NCBI GenBank assembly: GCA_030374805.1
Contig: JARGSG010000213.1
Location: forward strand, 62,001 to 126,000
DNA length: 64,000 bases
Origin: Gracilaria gracilis
Taxonomy: Eukaryota; Rhodophyta; Florideophyceae; Gracilariales; Gracilariaceae
Reading direction: 5' to 3'
The notes under the pieces were generated by a model. That model ran no database searches. It was not told where the DNA came from and saw only the letters and a list, made by a program, of their open reading frames with translations. Both the position numbers and the translations under genes were made by a program. Below, piece by piece: positions 1 to 9,473 of the stretch; within the stretch, counting starts at the first letter, position 1; each line of letters starts with the position of its first letter.

Positions 1-443
1 CAGCTTAAGAAGCCAGAGCGTATGCTCACAGTGCGGAATTAATTGTGATACGTTCTCCTTCCCTGTTGACTTGGGGCATTGCCACGCAAGCGCTCTCATC
101 AGTACCGCCTCGCGCAGCTTGCTGGCGTGTCTGTCCAGGACAGAGTTGGAGGTCATGCGTTGCTTCGCCATCAGCACTCGCAATATACGCGTCATCGAGC
201 TATCTAGTACACGCAGAGCAGGGGTTTATTTGCTTCTAGCAGAGGTACACTGGAGCCATGCTGTTCGTTCGTTCGTTCGACTTCCGAACTATGTACAGGG
301 TGCGAAGCAATCGCATAAGGAGGTGAACAGAAAACTAAGCCGAGACGATGAGCTTTCTGCCCTTGTGGACAAGTGAACCCATCTTCATCTCGAATACAAA
401 GTGAAGAGTTATTTGTGCAATTGTGCTCCTTAGTCAGACGTCG

Positions 444-1184
444 TTAGTAACGGTGCAAATAGTTATACGCGAGCTGCACATTGCCCGCTTCCAGGCCGTG
501 CGCCACCATGTCCACCAGCGTGGAGAAAGGCAGAGCGCTGGAATACTGATCGGATATTGCGCGGCGAACGAGGATGCCAAATATATGCGACACATACGGG
601 TTGTTGTCGTGATAAAGCTGCTCAAAACGCGGAATATACATCTGCAACTGACGCAGTCTGGAGGTGGTGAGCCACGGGCCACCACTATTGAATATAGTAT
701 CCAGAAGCTGGTCGTCATCTAACTGCATGCAGAAGGTGACTAGTTCAAAGTACTCCGGGAATGGCAGTGTGTTCGACATGTCGGAGCGGATTGCCCAAAT
801 GGTAAGCCTCTTGAGCGCGTACGGAATATGCTTGCTGAGGGCATACGAAAGACACTCGCTGAGGGCATGCGAAAGGAGCTCCTTGAGAGGGTAGGGAAGA
901 TTGTTGAGAGCGTACGGAAGATGTTTGTTGACGGCGTATGAAAGAATGTTCCTGAGAGCGTACGAAAGAAGCGGAGCAGAGTTGTAGACGAGCCGAGCAA
1001 GGCGACGATAGAACAAGGTCGGGCGAAGTCGCCAGGAAGAAGCCGGAACGACGCGTGAGGCGTGTTGAGCTGTTGTAGTGGTGGTTTGCAGCGACTGGTG
1101 TTCACCCGCTAGCGGCACTGCGTAGGCCGCGTGTAGCAGCAGCGAGAAGAAGAAAAGAGCAAGAAGGCGAGTAAGGATGGTCAT
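444..1184 (-). CDS. Unknown secreted protein with octapeptide repeats (short form, copy 1)
   Basis: Single-exon gene of 246 residues; family not recognised. Residues 1-22 form a clear signal peptide with a hydrophobic Leu/Phe core ending in AAYA, so the product should enter the secretory pathway. A Thr/Ser-rich stretch follows (about 30-50). Residues 72-126 are seven tandem eight-residue units of the type LLSYALRN, predicted amphipathic helix. A conserved helical core follows (127-246) with the motif AIRSDMSNTLPFPEYF and later RLRQL, PRFEQL and LPFSTLVD. The protein is about two-thirds identical by eye to the product at 3680-4387 and shares its core with the products at 8466 and 26740. The ATG is chosen because it opens the signal peptide and lies about 115 bp from a TATA box, as in copy 2. 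No catalytic motif is visible; function unknown. Confidence 0.8.
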   Translation of the reverse strand: MTILTRLLALFFFSLLLHAAYAVPLAGEHQSLQTTTTTAQHASRVVPASSWRLRPTLFYRRLARLVYNSAPLLSYALRNILSYAVNKHLPYALNNLPYPLKELLSHALSECLSYALSKHIPYALKRLTIWAIRSDMSNTLPFPEYFELVTFCMQLDDDQLLDTIFNSGGPWLTTSRLRQLQMYIPRFEQLYHDNNPYVSHIFGILVRRAISDQYSSALPFSTLVDMVAHGLEAGNVQLAYNYLHRY

Positions 1185-1296
1185 TGCGAGAATGTTTTTT
1201 GTTAGCAGTAGAGAAATGATATCGGAGGAGGTAGATGGAGAGGGTGGGCGATATAGAGGAAGGGCGGGGGAGAAGGGGAAGGGGCAAGCAGAGTGG

Positions 1297-1304
1297 TTTT
1301 ATAG
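1297..1304 (-). promoter_or_regulatory. TATA box of the short-form gene, copy 1
   Basis: On the minus strand this reads CTATAAAA, about 115 bp upstream of the ATG at 1184. The paralogue at 3680 has its TATA box at nearly the same distance, which supports both the element and the chosen start codons. Confidence 0.6.
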
Positions 1305-1382
1305 AGAAGAACAAACACACACAGTTGGCTTGCGCTGCCACTTCCTTCCGCCTCCCCCCGTGCGCTCCGACGGACGGAGTGA

Positions 1383-1383
<1 letters not shown>

Positions 1384-1419
<36 letters not shown>

Positions 1420-1434
1420 CGCGCGCGCGCGCGC
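1384..1434. repeat. 36-base G homopolymer followed by alternating CG
   Basis: An uninterrupted run of 36 G (1384-1419) is followed by about 15 bases of alternating C and G. Seen from the gene at 444-1184 it is a C-tract about 200 bp upstream of the start codon. Such tracts are unstable in length and can form quadruplex or Z-type structure. The exact length in an assembly is uncertain. Confidence 0.9.
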
Positions 1435-1590
1435 TGGCACCCCGCGCGGCGACGCCGCGCGCCACGCGCTCTATCTAAGTGGTGCGCGCCCCCACGTGGC
1501 GCGCGCTCGCGACGTACTGTAAGATAGGTGACGTAAAGTTAGGCGGCGCGCGCGCGCGCACGGGGAGCCGCGTGAGAGCGGCGGCACAGC

Positions 1591-1720
1591 GACAGCTCTC
1601 TCTCAGAGAGCTGTCGAGCTGTCGAGCTGTCGAGCTGTCGCTGTGGCGACAGCTCTCGAGAGAGCTGTCGCTCTCTCTCACACACACACACTCCACAACG
1701 CACACAAACACAAACACACG
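1591..1720. repeat. Cluster of hairpins and simple repeats
   Basis: Two near-perfect hairpins share one arm sequence: 1591-1615 (11-bp arms starting GACAGCTCTCT, 3-base loop) and 1648-1669 (10-bp arms, 2-base loop). Between them lie tandem copies of GAGCTGTC. A CT/CA-rich simple repeat follows to about 1720. Confidence 0.75.
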
Positions 1721-1854
1721 CGCTGGCGCGGGCGCGCGGGGCGCGCAATTACAGCGCGCGCGTCACGGCGCGGTGCGTTTTTTTGTTTTTTCTTCATTCC
1801 ACTCGGCGCGCCGCGCAATGCAGCGTTTTACCCGCTTCCGCTGTGCCTAAAAGC

Positions 1855-2590
1855 CAGGGGCGTATTTCTGACTGACTAAATGGGGGTACCCCAAAGTCAC
1901 TAGTCATTAGTTTATTACGGCAGTCAGTCAGATTTAGTCATGATCTAGTCATCAAGTATATCACAAAAACTGTAGCGCATTTGGCACCATTGGGAGCATC
2001 ATCTCTTCTTGGATATATCTCGAACAACTTTGAGAACAGTTTGACGAAAAGGCAGAGGCAGTCGGATGCAAAACAGTGCCTTGTTGGTTTGCTCACGGAC
2101 AAGCTTTTTCGCAATAGTGCTTTCTCTAGGACACTGGGTGGAGTTTGCAGTAATCTCTTCAACGCTGTTGTCTACCTGATGCTTGGCGTTTCTCCTAAGA
2201 GTGAGGGAAGTGATGAGGCCTTTCGTTTGGTCATTGAAACGATCGGTGAGACAAAAAAATGGTAGGAATGAAGCCAGGAAAGATGCCTGATCAAACGGTG
2301 CCTTTGATGTTCGCAAGGAATGTAGCTTTTTAACTTGCCGACGTCGTCGACAGCTTTGCTAGAAAGACATCTAAACTTTTAAGCAGAGTATTGACTAGTA
2401 CTGACTTCTTGCCGTCGATTGTGGTATGCTTTGGACAGTGTCACGGCGCGTTTTTTGTTTCATATCTGTGTATATAGTCAGTCATCGCGTTCAATGACTA
2501 GAATGACTGACTAGATATGAAGAGGACGAGTCAGTCAGTCAAAGTCATTCATAATTGTAGGGAAGTCAGTCAGTCATAAATACGGCCCTG
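1855..2590. mobile_element. Non-autonomous hAT-type DNA transposon (736 bp)
   Basis: The left end begins CAGGGGCGTATTT and the right end is the reverse complement of CAGGGCCGTATTT, giving terminal inverted repeats with one mismatch. The element is flanked by a perfect 8-bp direct repeat CTAAAAGC (1847-1854 and 2591-2598). An 8-bp target duplication with CAGGG-type ends is characteristic of the hAT superfamily. Many copies of the short motif TGACT/AGTCA sit just inside both ends, as expected for subterminal transposase-binding repeats. The interior has open frames of up to about 100 codons (for example 1981-2265) with no recognisable transposase, so the copy is probably mobilised in trans. The intact duplication suggests a fairly recent insertion. 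Confidence 0.9.
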
Positions 2591-2891
2591 CTAAAAGCTC
2601 TACACGTACACCTGGAAAGGTGTACGTTTTGGGCGCTGGCGCGCGCACGACGGCCGCGCGTCGCTGGTGCCCACCACGCGTCGCCACTATAGTTTACTGT
2701 GATTTTTGTACAAGCGCTATGCGGCGGTTCCCCGGGGACGCGTCGCTGGTGTTGCTGCGTTCGTTCGCTCTCTAGTCCCCAACGTAGAAAAAGCCGGTTC
2801 GAGCCGTTGCGCTCGCAGAGTGGGTGAGAAAGACCGCCACCGGCGTCCAAAAGCGCCCTTTATCTATAGCGTGTTTGTGTTTTGTTGTTAG

Positions 2892-3175
2892 TTAAAAGCG
2901 AGCTTGGCGCTCCAGCCCGAGCATGGTGCGGAACATCTCGTACGAGCCCACGCCGTCCGTCTCTACAATGCGCCGCGCGATCAGCGCCGACGACGCGCTG
3001 CCCACCGCCTGCCCCCTTGTCTCGATCACGTCGGCCGGCGCTCACGCCGCTCTGTCGGCGCAGCTGCCGCAGCACGGACGTCACCGTGGCGCCGCCGCCG
3101 CCCACGCCTGCCTGAAGGCTGGTGCGCGCCAGCTCCAGCGGGCTGGCCACCGTGGCCGTGGCCGAGCGCGCGCAC
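2892..3175 (-). pseudogene. Mitochondrial carrier (SLC25-type) relic
   Basis: On the minus strand one frame contains SPLELARTSLQA followed by a basic helical segment. After a frame change a second frame contains PADVIETRGQ and runs to a TAA at 2892. Both resemble the repeat signature PX(D/E)XX(K/R)X(K/R) of mitochondrial solute carriers. The signatures are only about 30 residues apart instead of the usual 90-100, and the second has Glu where a basic residue is usual. The fragment therefore looks like an internally deleted, frameshifted relic. The substrate cannot be inferred. The region is very GC-rich, which inflates open frames, so the call is moderate. Confidence 0.45.
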
Positions 3176-3438
3176 GCGTCGTGGTTTGGGATGATGGGGA
3201 ATGATGATGAAATGGCTTTATTTATGCACATGGGGAAGTGTGGAAGGAAGAGGAATTAATAGCATCTACAACCAAGCAATGCGGTGTGCACGTCACGGCC
3301 GCGCTCTGCGCCACGTCAACCGCGCTCGCTTGCGCTGCAATCATTGCAAAGCAGTCTTTCATCACGCCGAAATTTTGGTGGGCGGCTTCTGCCGCGTGTC
3401 TGCCGCGTGCCGTGCGTGGCTGCGCGGTACGTGGCGCG

Positions 3439-3453
3439 CCCCCCCCCCCCCCC
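3439..3453. repeat. 15-base C homopolymer upstream of short-form copy 2
   Basis: An uninterrupted run of 15 C lies about 227 bp upstream of the ATG at 3680. It corresponds in position and strand to the 36-base tract upstream of copy 1. Confidence 0.85.
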
Positions 3454-3556
3454 TTCGCGCAGAGCCGTCGTTGTCGCACGCGCACGCGCTCGAGCTCCGC
3501 CGCCGAAACACGTTTCCGCGCCGGCGCCGTCCCGCCCCGACACGGCACGCACATTG

Positions 3557-3564
3557 TATATAAG
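3557..3564 (+). promoter_or_regulatory. TATA box of the short-form gene, copy 2
   Basis: TATATAAG, about 116 bp upstream of the ATG at 3680, matching the spacing in the inverted paralogue. Confidence 0.65.
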
Positions 3565-3679
3565 CACCCGTTCCAGCTCTTCCTCGCCAACCCTCTCCAC
3601 TTCCTCCCCACCCCTGCCCACCCCAATATCGTCGTCTTGTTCCCCCGCTACCCAAACTATTGTACCGTTACCACTCGCA

Positions 3680-4387
3680 ATGACCAGCTTTCCTTGCCTT
3701 CTCTTGCTCATGCTGCTGCTACACGCTGCCTATGCAGTGCCGCTAACGGGTGAACACCAGTCGCTGGAAACCACCACTTCGGAACCCGCTCGTACCTCCC
3801 GCGTCGTTCTGCCTTTCTCCTGGTGCCTTTGCCCCACCTTGTTCCCTCTTCGTCTTGATCGACTGCGCGAAAAATCTGCTCCACTTCTTTCGTACGCCCT
3901 CAGCAACATTCTTTCTTACGCTCTCAACAACCATCTTCCGGACCCTCTCAGCAACCTTCCCTACCGTCTCAGGAAGCTTCTCTCCTATGCTTTCAAGAAG
4001 CTTCTCCCGTACGCTCTCAGGAAGCTTACCATATGGGCAATCCGCTCCGACCTGTGGGACACACTGCCCTTCACGGAGTACTTTGCATTAGTCACCTTCT
4101 GCATGGAGCTGGATGACCACCAGCTCCTGGATATTATCTTCAATAATGGTGGCTCGTGGCTTACCACTTCTAGACTGCGTCAGTTGCAGATGCGTACACC
4201 GCGCTTTGAGCAACTTCATCGCGACAACAACCCGTATGTGTCGCATGTGTTTGGTATTCTCGTTCGTCGTGCACTATCCGACCGTTATTCCGGCTCTCTG
4301 CCTTTTTCTACGCTCGTGGACATAGTGGCGCATAGCCTGGAAGCGGGAAACGTGCAGCTCGCCTATAACTATTTGCACCTTTATTAA
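3680..4387 (+). CDS. Unknown secreted protein with octapeptide repeats (short form, copy 2)
   Basis: Single-exon gene of 235 residues. The frame is open from 3284, but the ATG at 3680 is preferred: it begins a signal peptide (residues 1-19, Leu-rich, ending HAAYA), aligns with the start of copy 1 and follows a TATA box at a suitable distance. A Thr/Ser-rich linker is followed by six eight-residue units (about 69-115) such as LLSYALSN, ILSYALNN and LLPYALRK. The conserved core follows, with AIRSDLWDTLPFTEYF, RLRQL, PRFEQL and LPFSTLVD. The 24-bp DNA unit coding for each octad is visibly repeated, with one less than copy 1, so unit number differs between paralogues. The product is probably secreted; function unknown. 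Confidence 0.8.
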   Translation: MTSFPCLLLLMLLLHAAYAVPLTGEHQSLETTTSEPARTSRVVLPFSWCLCPTLFPLRLDRLREKSAPLLSYALSNILSYALNNHLPDPLSNLPYRLRKLLSYAFKKLLPYALRKLTIWAIRSDLWDTLPFTEYFALVTFCMELDDHQLLDIIFNNGGSWLTTSRLRQLQMRTPRFEQLHRDNNPYVSHVFGILVRRALSDRYSGSLPFSTLVDIVAHSLEAGNVQLAYNYLHLY

Positions 4388-4850
4388 CGACGTCTGACTA
4401 AGGTTGAGGATTGCACAAATAACTCTTGACTTTGCATTCGAAATGAAGGTGGGTTCACTTGTCCACGAGGGCAGAAAGTCCATCATCGCGCTCATTTTCT
4501 TGTCCACGTCCTCGTGCGATTGCTTCGTGCGATTGCTTTGCGCGTCAATCAGTACATGTGTTCCCTGCACAAACTAGAAGACAGCATGGCTCCAGTGTAC
4601 ATACCTCTGCGAGAATAAAATAAAGCCCTGTTCTGCGTGTACTAGATGGCTCGTTGACGCGTATATTGCGAGTGCTGATGGCGAAGCAACGCATGACCTC
4701 TAACTCTGTCCTGCACAGACACGCCAGCAAGCTGCGCCAGGCGATACCGATGAGAGCGCTTGCGTGGAAATGCCCCAAGTCAAAGGGGAAGGAGAACGCA
4801 AGAGAAGCAATTCCGCACTGTGAGCACCCACACTGTCTTCTCAAGCGGCG

Positions 4851-6480
4851 AGTTCTCAAGGCAGTTTGTCGCAATGCGGGTTAAGAGTGTGGCTCGTTAG
4901 CTGCGGCACACACTGACAACTGCGCCGCGCTGTTCCAATGCAACTTCTAATCAGTTGTAATGCCAACGGCATGAAAGGAGTGGAGACTTGCCACCCCAAC
5001 GATTTCCACAGATCATCAGTATCTAAAGTTATGATACTGCTGTAGTGCGAGGAGACGTCGATCCACCGAAAGACGGGGACGCGTTGGACAACGTGTGTAT
5101 CTATGAGACGTGTCGTGAGCCAATTCATAACGCGCCGTTTTTGAAAGAGTTTGAATCCTATTCATGAGATCAATGATTTTCCGATCCCCAAAGTCGCCCA
5201 CGTCCACTATTTACGTCTCATGGCCGACGATGACCTCGATTCGCATCCACGCGCATCTACCAACGGTACCTCACGGTCATGGTTTCGAAAGCACCACGCG
5301 CGTTCGCAATGTCTTGTGATAATGAAACGCCGTCGCCAAGCGTGGCCGACGTCAGCTGCGCCCAGCTTGTGAGATTCAAATCCCCTGCACGTCTAGCGGT
5401 TCAACGTTGCGGAAAGGACGGCGTTAAGTTGTACTACCAGTGCTAACAGTGCGAGGCATGAGAGCCACTTTTGCTGCCAGTGATGGCACCGTTATGCGCC
5501 TAGCACCGCTCGCAAGAGCTTGATGGCCCGCACCGGCACGGCTATCACTCACAAGTCCCGATTTGGGGAAGCTACTCACTTCCCGAATCTTGGCCAAAAG
5601 CAAAGGAGAATGTGCTACCCTTCTTTCCGTCACCTACATAGGAGAAGCTCGCATCAACGGTGCTCGCGATCGTCCTCATCTTGATGTCTCACCAACGCGC
5701 AGGAAAGCTTCTTTGGCATATCGCAGCGGACTGGCCCACGGCAGAGCGCATCCTAAAGGCCACCATAATATGCATGGCCATACGTTCATCACAACCCTAC
5801 GCAGTGTGGCCTTGCCCTTACCGGCACTACATTATTTGATCTCGTCGACACAGCACGGCCTTAACACGGCGTGTTTTGGCCGCAGGTTCATATGTGCGTG
5901 ACTCTCATATGATGGCGCTATGATGGGGCAGGTATCAATTTGGTGCCTCGTACGTACTGGTATGCATGCACATGCGTAATCGATAAGCGTGATGGCGCAT
6001 GATCGATGTACGAGATCGATACATCTGCCTTTGCACGTTTGTAATTTTGTAACCAAGAGAACACTCCAGTGATCGCAATCTCACAGAGTTTTGCGAAGGT
6101 ATATGAACTAAAGCAAAGATTCAGCACGGATTCCTTTGATCGTGAACAGTTGTGCAAGTATAATGGCATGATGATGCCTTGAGGTCGCCAACGCAGTTCG
6201 CTTCATCTTGTGCCACCTGCTCGGTGGCTCTCATGTTCGCCGTCCATACCTTGGCAGCGATGAGACATGGACTCCTTGCGTTGGTTTTGTCATTGGCGCC
6301 GCATGGGGACAGATTTGGGGGTTGCGTCACGATTTAATGTTGTTATTCACCTAATGGGCCCTTCAAGTCGGGCAAGAACTACTGTTTGTACATGCAATTG
6401 CTATGTACATCGGTCGGCAGAAAGGGGGATCATTTCGTCCATTGTTTGACTCCTAGAGAGAAAAGTTGACTCCTGGTTTG
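4851..6480. other. No gene recognised
   Basis: Open frames are short (up to about 110 codons), mutually overlapping and without recognisable motifs. I see no RNA gene, terminal repeat or tandem repeat here. Confidence 0.5.
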
Positions 6481-7790
6481 TCAATGTCCTGAATCGAAAC
6501 GCGGGATGGCGTTGAGAATCTGCGTCTCACCGGTGTGCACGCAGCATATGGCCGCGTCCACTAGCTCCGAAAAGGGAAGAGAGCTCTAATAGTTGTCCGA
6601 CACCGCGTGACAGACCAGAGCGCTGAAGGTGCGCTTCACAAATGGATTGGCAGCATGGTGAAGATTGAGAAAGTGCGGCATACGTCTATGCAGGTGACGC
6701 AACCGGGATGTGACATACAAGGAGTTACCAAAATGAACATGGTGTCCAGCAGTTGTTCGTCGCCGAGCTGTACACAGAAGCTTACGAGTTGCAGATAGTG
6801 GTGGAACGGGAGACTGGCCCAGAGATCGGAGCTGATGGCCATGTGGGTAAGTCGGTTGAGAGTGTAGGACTGGAGCGGAGCGGATGCGTCTGGGAGATGA
6901 TAGAATGGTTGACAGTACAGGGTCATTGCAAAGCCTGGGTGAAGAGCTGCGAGACAGGTTGGAGGTTGGAGGCGTAGATGGAGATGAGCAGACCCACAGC
7001 GCCACGCGCCCATGTGGACATTGTGCTGAATGATTCCATGCACCGCGAGAGCCAGGCCGATGAGGCAGGAGGCCTAAAAGGTGGTGATGAGGATGAGCAG
7101 TTTTGGTTTGGGCAAGAAGGTGTTGTGTGGGCAAGGGTTGGTATAGAGATCCAAGACGTCGATGACGAATCGACAGATGATGGAGAAGAAAATGGCTGCG
7201 AGGAAAGCGACGATTGCAGATGCTGGTACAACTCGAGCACTTGGGCAGGTGTGCAGTACTGACGTGGTTGAAGAAGGGACAGTGATTTCCAGTGTGGAGG
7301 AGCATATTTTCGCGGGCGCCTCCGCGGAGAGGACCTCCATCGTATTAGAGATCCAAGACGTCGATGACGAATCGACAGACGATGGAGAAGAGAATGGTGG
7401 CGAGGAAAGCGACGATTGCAGATGATGGTACAACTCAAGCACTTGGGCAATGGATGAAGCTACTGTGCGGGTGGACCAACGCTGAGACGAATGTGGTACT
7501 GCGTCGACGGCGGGCAATAGGAGCACAGAGGCTAGCTGGGTCGCAACTTGGCTGACTGAAACTATTACTTTGCGTTGTTGAGAGGGCTCGCAAAGAAGGA
7601 TTTTGTGTGGTGAGCGGCGTGAGAGATGGTCGAGGCTGTTGTGATAATAGCAAGCTCTTTGTTTCACAGCCATGGACACACGCAGGTGTGCAGTACTGAC
7701 GTGGTTGAAGAATGGACAGTGATTTCAAGTGTGGAAGAGCATATTTTCGCGGGCGCCTCCGCGGAGACGACCTCCATCGTATTAGATCGA
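6481..7790 (-). pseudogene. Broken long-form member of the unknown family
   Basis: Homology to the product at 8466 is spread over several minus-strand frames. A membrane segment like that gene's first one ends in FVIDVLDLY. A GLLISIYASNL block matches GVLMSLCTSDF. The core appears as AISSDLWASLPFHHY with QLGDEQLLDT, and the tail as AVSDNY, then a TAG stop, then SSLPFSELVD to a TGA at 6481. Several frameshifts and at least one nonsense codon interrupt it. Inside the N-terminal half, about 100 bp encoding the membrane segment occur twice (near 7139-7240 and 7345-7440), and a neighbouring block of about 100 bp also occurs twice (near 7253-7352 and 7685-7786). It is therefore both decayed and internally duplicated. 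Confidence 0.75.
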
Positions 7791-8306
7791 TTCGCCGCCT
7801 CCCTTCAGGGGGGAGTGGGCACGTTGCTCTGTGTTCGGTGCTGCACTCTGCCTTTGGTAAAGTTGCTGGTGCTCTCGCGTCTCACCAAGCGCTTTGGCGT
7901 TTTGCACACGTCACAGACACAGACACTCGCCCGCGCAGCGCGCGAAACGACGATGGTGCGTCTGTAACACCAAATGAGCGAGCGCCGCAAGCGAGTGGAG
8001 TTTTCGATGCTGCTCGTTTCCATCTTCTGAAATCACACGCCCCTTTTTACAGAAATTGCTCAGTCGTGGCTTGGTTGGAGGTTTGCGTGTGATCGTGGGA
8101 CGTGTCCACCTCGAGGCAAACTTTAATTTGTATGAAACTCTCTTGTGTGATGTTTGTCGTTACGACAATGTGGTAGCGCGCCTCCGTTTTGTGGCGGCAC
8201 GTGTTTCACCGAGTCGCAGCACGTTGCTGCGATGCATCATCACAGAACTTCTCAGGCGCTCAGCCCGTGCTACTGCCCGTGCGCGCTTTTCTAGCGCACT
8301 TGCTTC

Positions 8307-8313
8307 TATAAAT
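8307..8313 (+). promoter_or_regulatory. TATA box of the long-form gene at 8466
   Basis: TATAAAT about 155 bp upstream of the ATG at 8466, in a less AT-rich surrounding. Confidence 0.55.
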
Positions 8314-8465
8314 GCATCCCATCGCCCCACTTTTGCCTCCCTTCAATGTGCCGTTCTAATAGTTCACCAACCCCCCTACCTCCTCACCGACAGACTAGCT
8401 TCGTTCCCATACTACTACTACAGGCAAACGAAACAGTTTACTTCCTGAACAGCACTCTCAACATC

Positions 8466-9473
8466 ATGCACCTCTTCTTCCACCTCTTCTTGCTCGTCTT
8501 TGTGCTCCGAGTGCCCATTATCGAAGCAACAAAAGTTCCCCGTGAAGTCGCCTCATCCACTGTAATAGCCATTCTCGCTGGCCTTCTCATCCTAGCTTTG
8601 GCCAGGGTTGTCCTAGATGTACTTGATCTGTTTGGAATCCGACGGCCTTACATTTTCGTTTTACGTTACGCTCAAATCGTCGTTCGCATCGCTACCTTCT
8701 TCGTTTCATTCTTAGTCGGCCTCATACTTGTGGTGTATGGAATAGTTAAGCCATCGTTCGAAATTGGTTGTGCAGGCGTCGGTGTTCTTATGTCGCTGTG
8801 CACTTCTGACTTTTCGGCCACTGCTTCGTGCAGGCTGTACACAATCCTGTCTTCTTCACAACTTAATCGTCTCAGACGTGCACACTGCGCTCTACTTCCG
8901 TACGCTCTCAAGAAGCTCACTCTGCTTGCCATCAAGTCTGACCTGTGGACTGTTATGCCCTTCGAGGAGTTCCTTGACCTCGTCATCTTCTGCTTACAAT
9001 TAGGTGATGCACCACTGTTGGACACACTGTTCAGTACGGAAAGTTCGTGGACCACCACCACCAGACTTCGTCAGCTTCGCAAACGTATGCCGCGCTTCAG
9101 GACAGCTCATCAACACGGAAACACATTCGTGAGGCACACCTTTGCAACCCTGGTACATCATGCAATGATACGCGATTCTTCGTGCTGTCTGTCGTACGGA
9201 GTGCGGCTGGATCTGGTGGATTACAGCATGCAACTAGCTGACCAACAGCTGTTGGAATCGTTCTTGAACCCAAACACAGGTATGTCTCCACTTTGTGCTA
9301 CCCGACTTTCTCAGCTTCGGAGGCATCTTCACGATCCTATACATTTCTCAGAAGAAGGCAGACGCTATCTAGCCAAGGTTCTCAAGTTTCTGCTGCAAAA
9401 AGCAAGTGACGAACAATATGCGGGCAACCCTCCATTTGCTCAGCTGGTAGAGATGTGGCTCAACAGCAACTGA
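8466..9473 (+). CDS. Unknown membrane protein, long form of the octapeptide-repeat family
   Basis: Single-exon gene of 335 residues. The frame is open from 8346, but the ATG at 8466 starts a signal peptide-like segment (1-20) and follows a TATA box. Hydrophobic segments at about 31-56 (ending VVLDVLDLF) and 66-95, possibly extending to 114, predict a membrane-anchored protein. A single copy of the octad (LLPYALKK, about 143-150) leads into the family core AIKSDLWTVMPFEEF, QLGDAPLLDTLF, RLRQL and PRF. The C-terminal half repeats the core pattern: LDLV plus QLADQQLLESFL plus RLSQLRRHL resembles LDLV plus QLGDAPLLDTLF plus RLRQLRKRM, spaced about 90 residues apart. This suggests a repeated helical domain. 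Function unknown; no catalytic residues recognised. Confidence 0.8.
   Translation: MHLFFHLFLLVFVLRVPIIEATKVPREVASSTVIAILAGLLILALARVVLDVLDLFGIRRPYIFVLRYAQIVVRIATFFVSFLVGLILVVYGIVKPSFEIGCAGVGVLMSLCTSDFSATASCRLYTILSSSQLNRLRRAHCALLPYALKKLTLLAIKSDLWTVMPFEEFLDLVIFCLQLGDAPLLDTLFSTESSWTTTTRLRQLRKRMPRFRTAHQHGNTFVRHTFATLVHHAMIRDSSCCLSYGVRLDLVDYSMQLADQQLLESFLNPNTGMSPLCATRLSQLRRHLHDPIHFSEEGRRYLAKVLKFLLQKASDEQYAGNPPFAQLVEMWLNSN

Larger units (their letters stand above)
1..1310 (-). repeat. Inverted segmental duplication, arm 1
   Basis: The minus strand of this interval is similar to the plus strand of 3550-4850: TATA box, signal peptide, coding region and about 400 bp of 3' flank. The similarity in the 3' flank includes matching stretches around 170-380 and 4450-4700. 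Copy 1 still matches at base 1, so the duplication continues to the left of the window. The two arms point away from each other and enclose about 2.2 kb that holds a hAT-type element and a carrier-gene relic. Confidence 0.8.
3550..4850 (+). repeat. Inverted segmental duplication, arm 2
   Basis: Plus-strand counterpart of 1-1310, covering promoter, gene and about 450 bp of downstream sequence. Confidence 0.8.

Noticed and set aside
1102..1527. Poly-Pro and poly-Gly open frames around the G36 tract
   Set aside because: Translation artefacts of a homopolymer.
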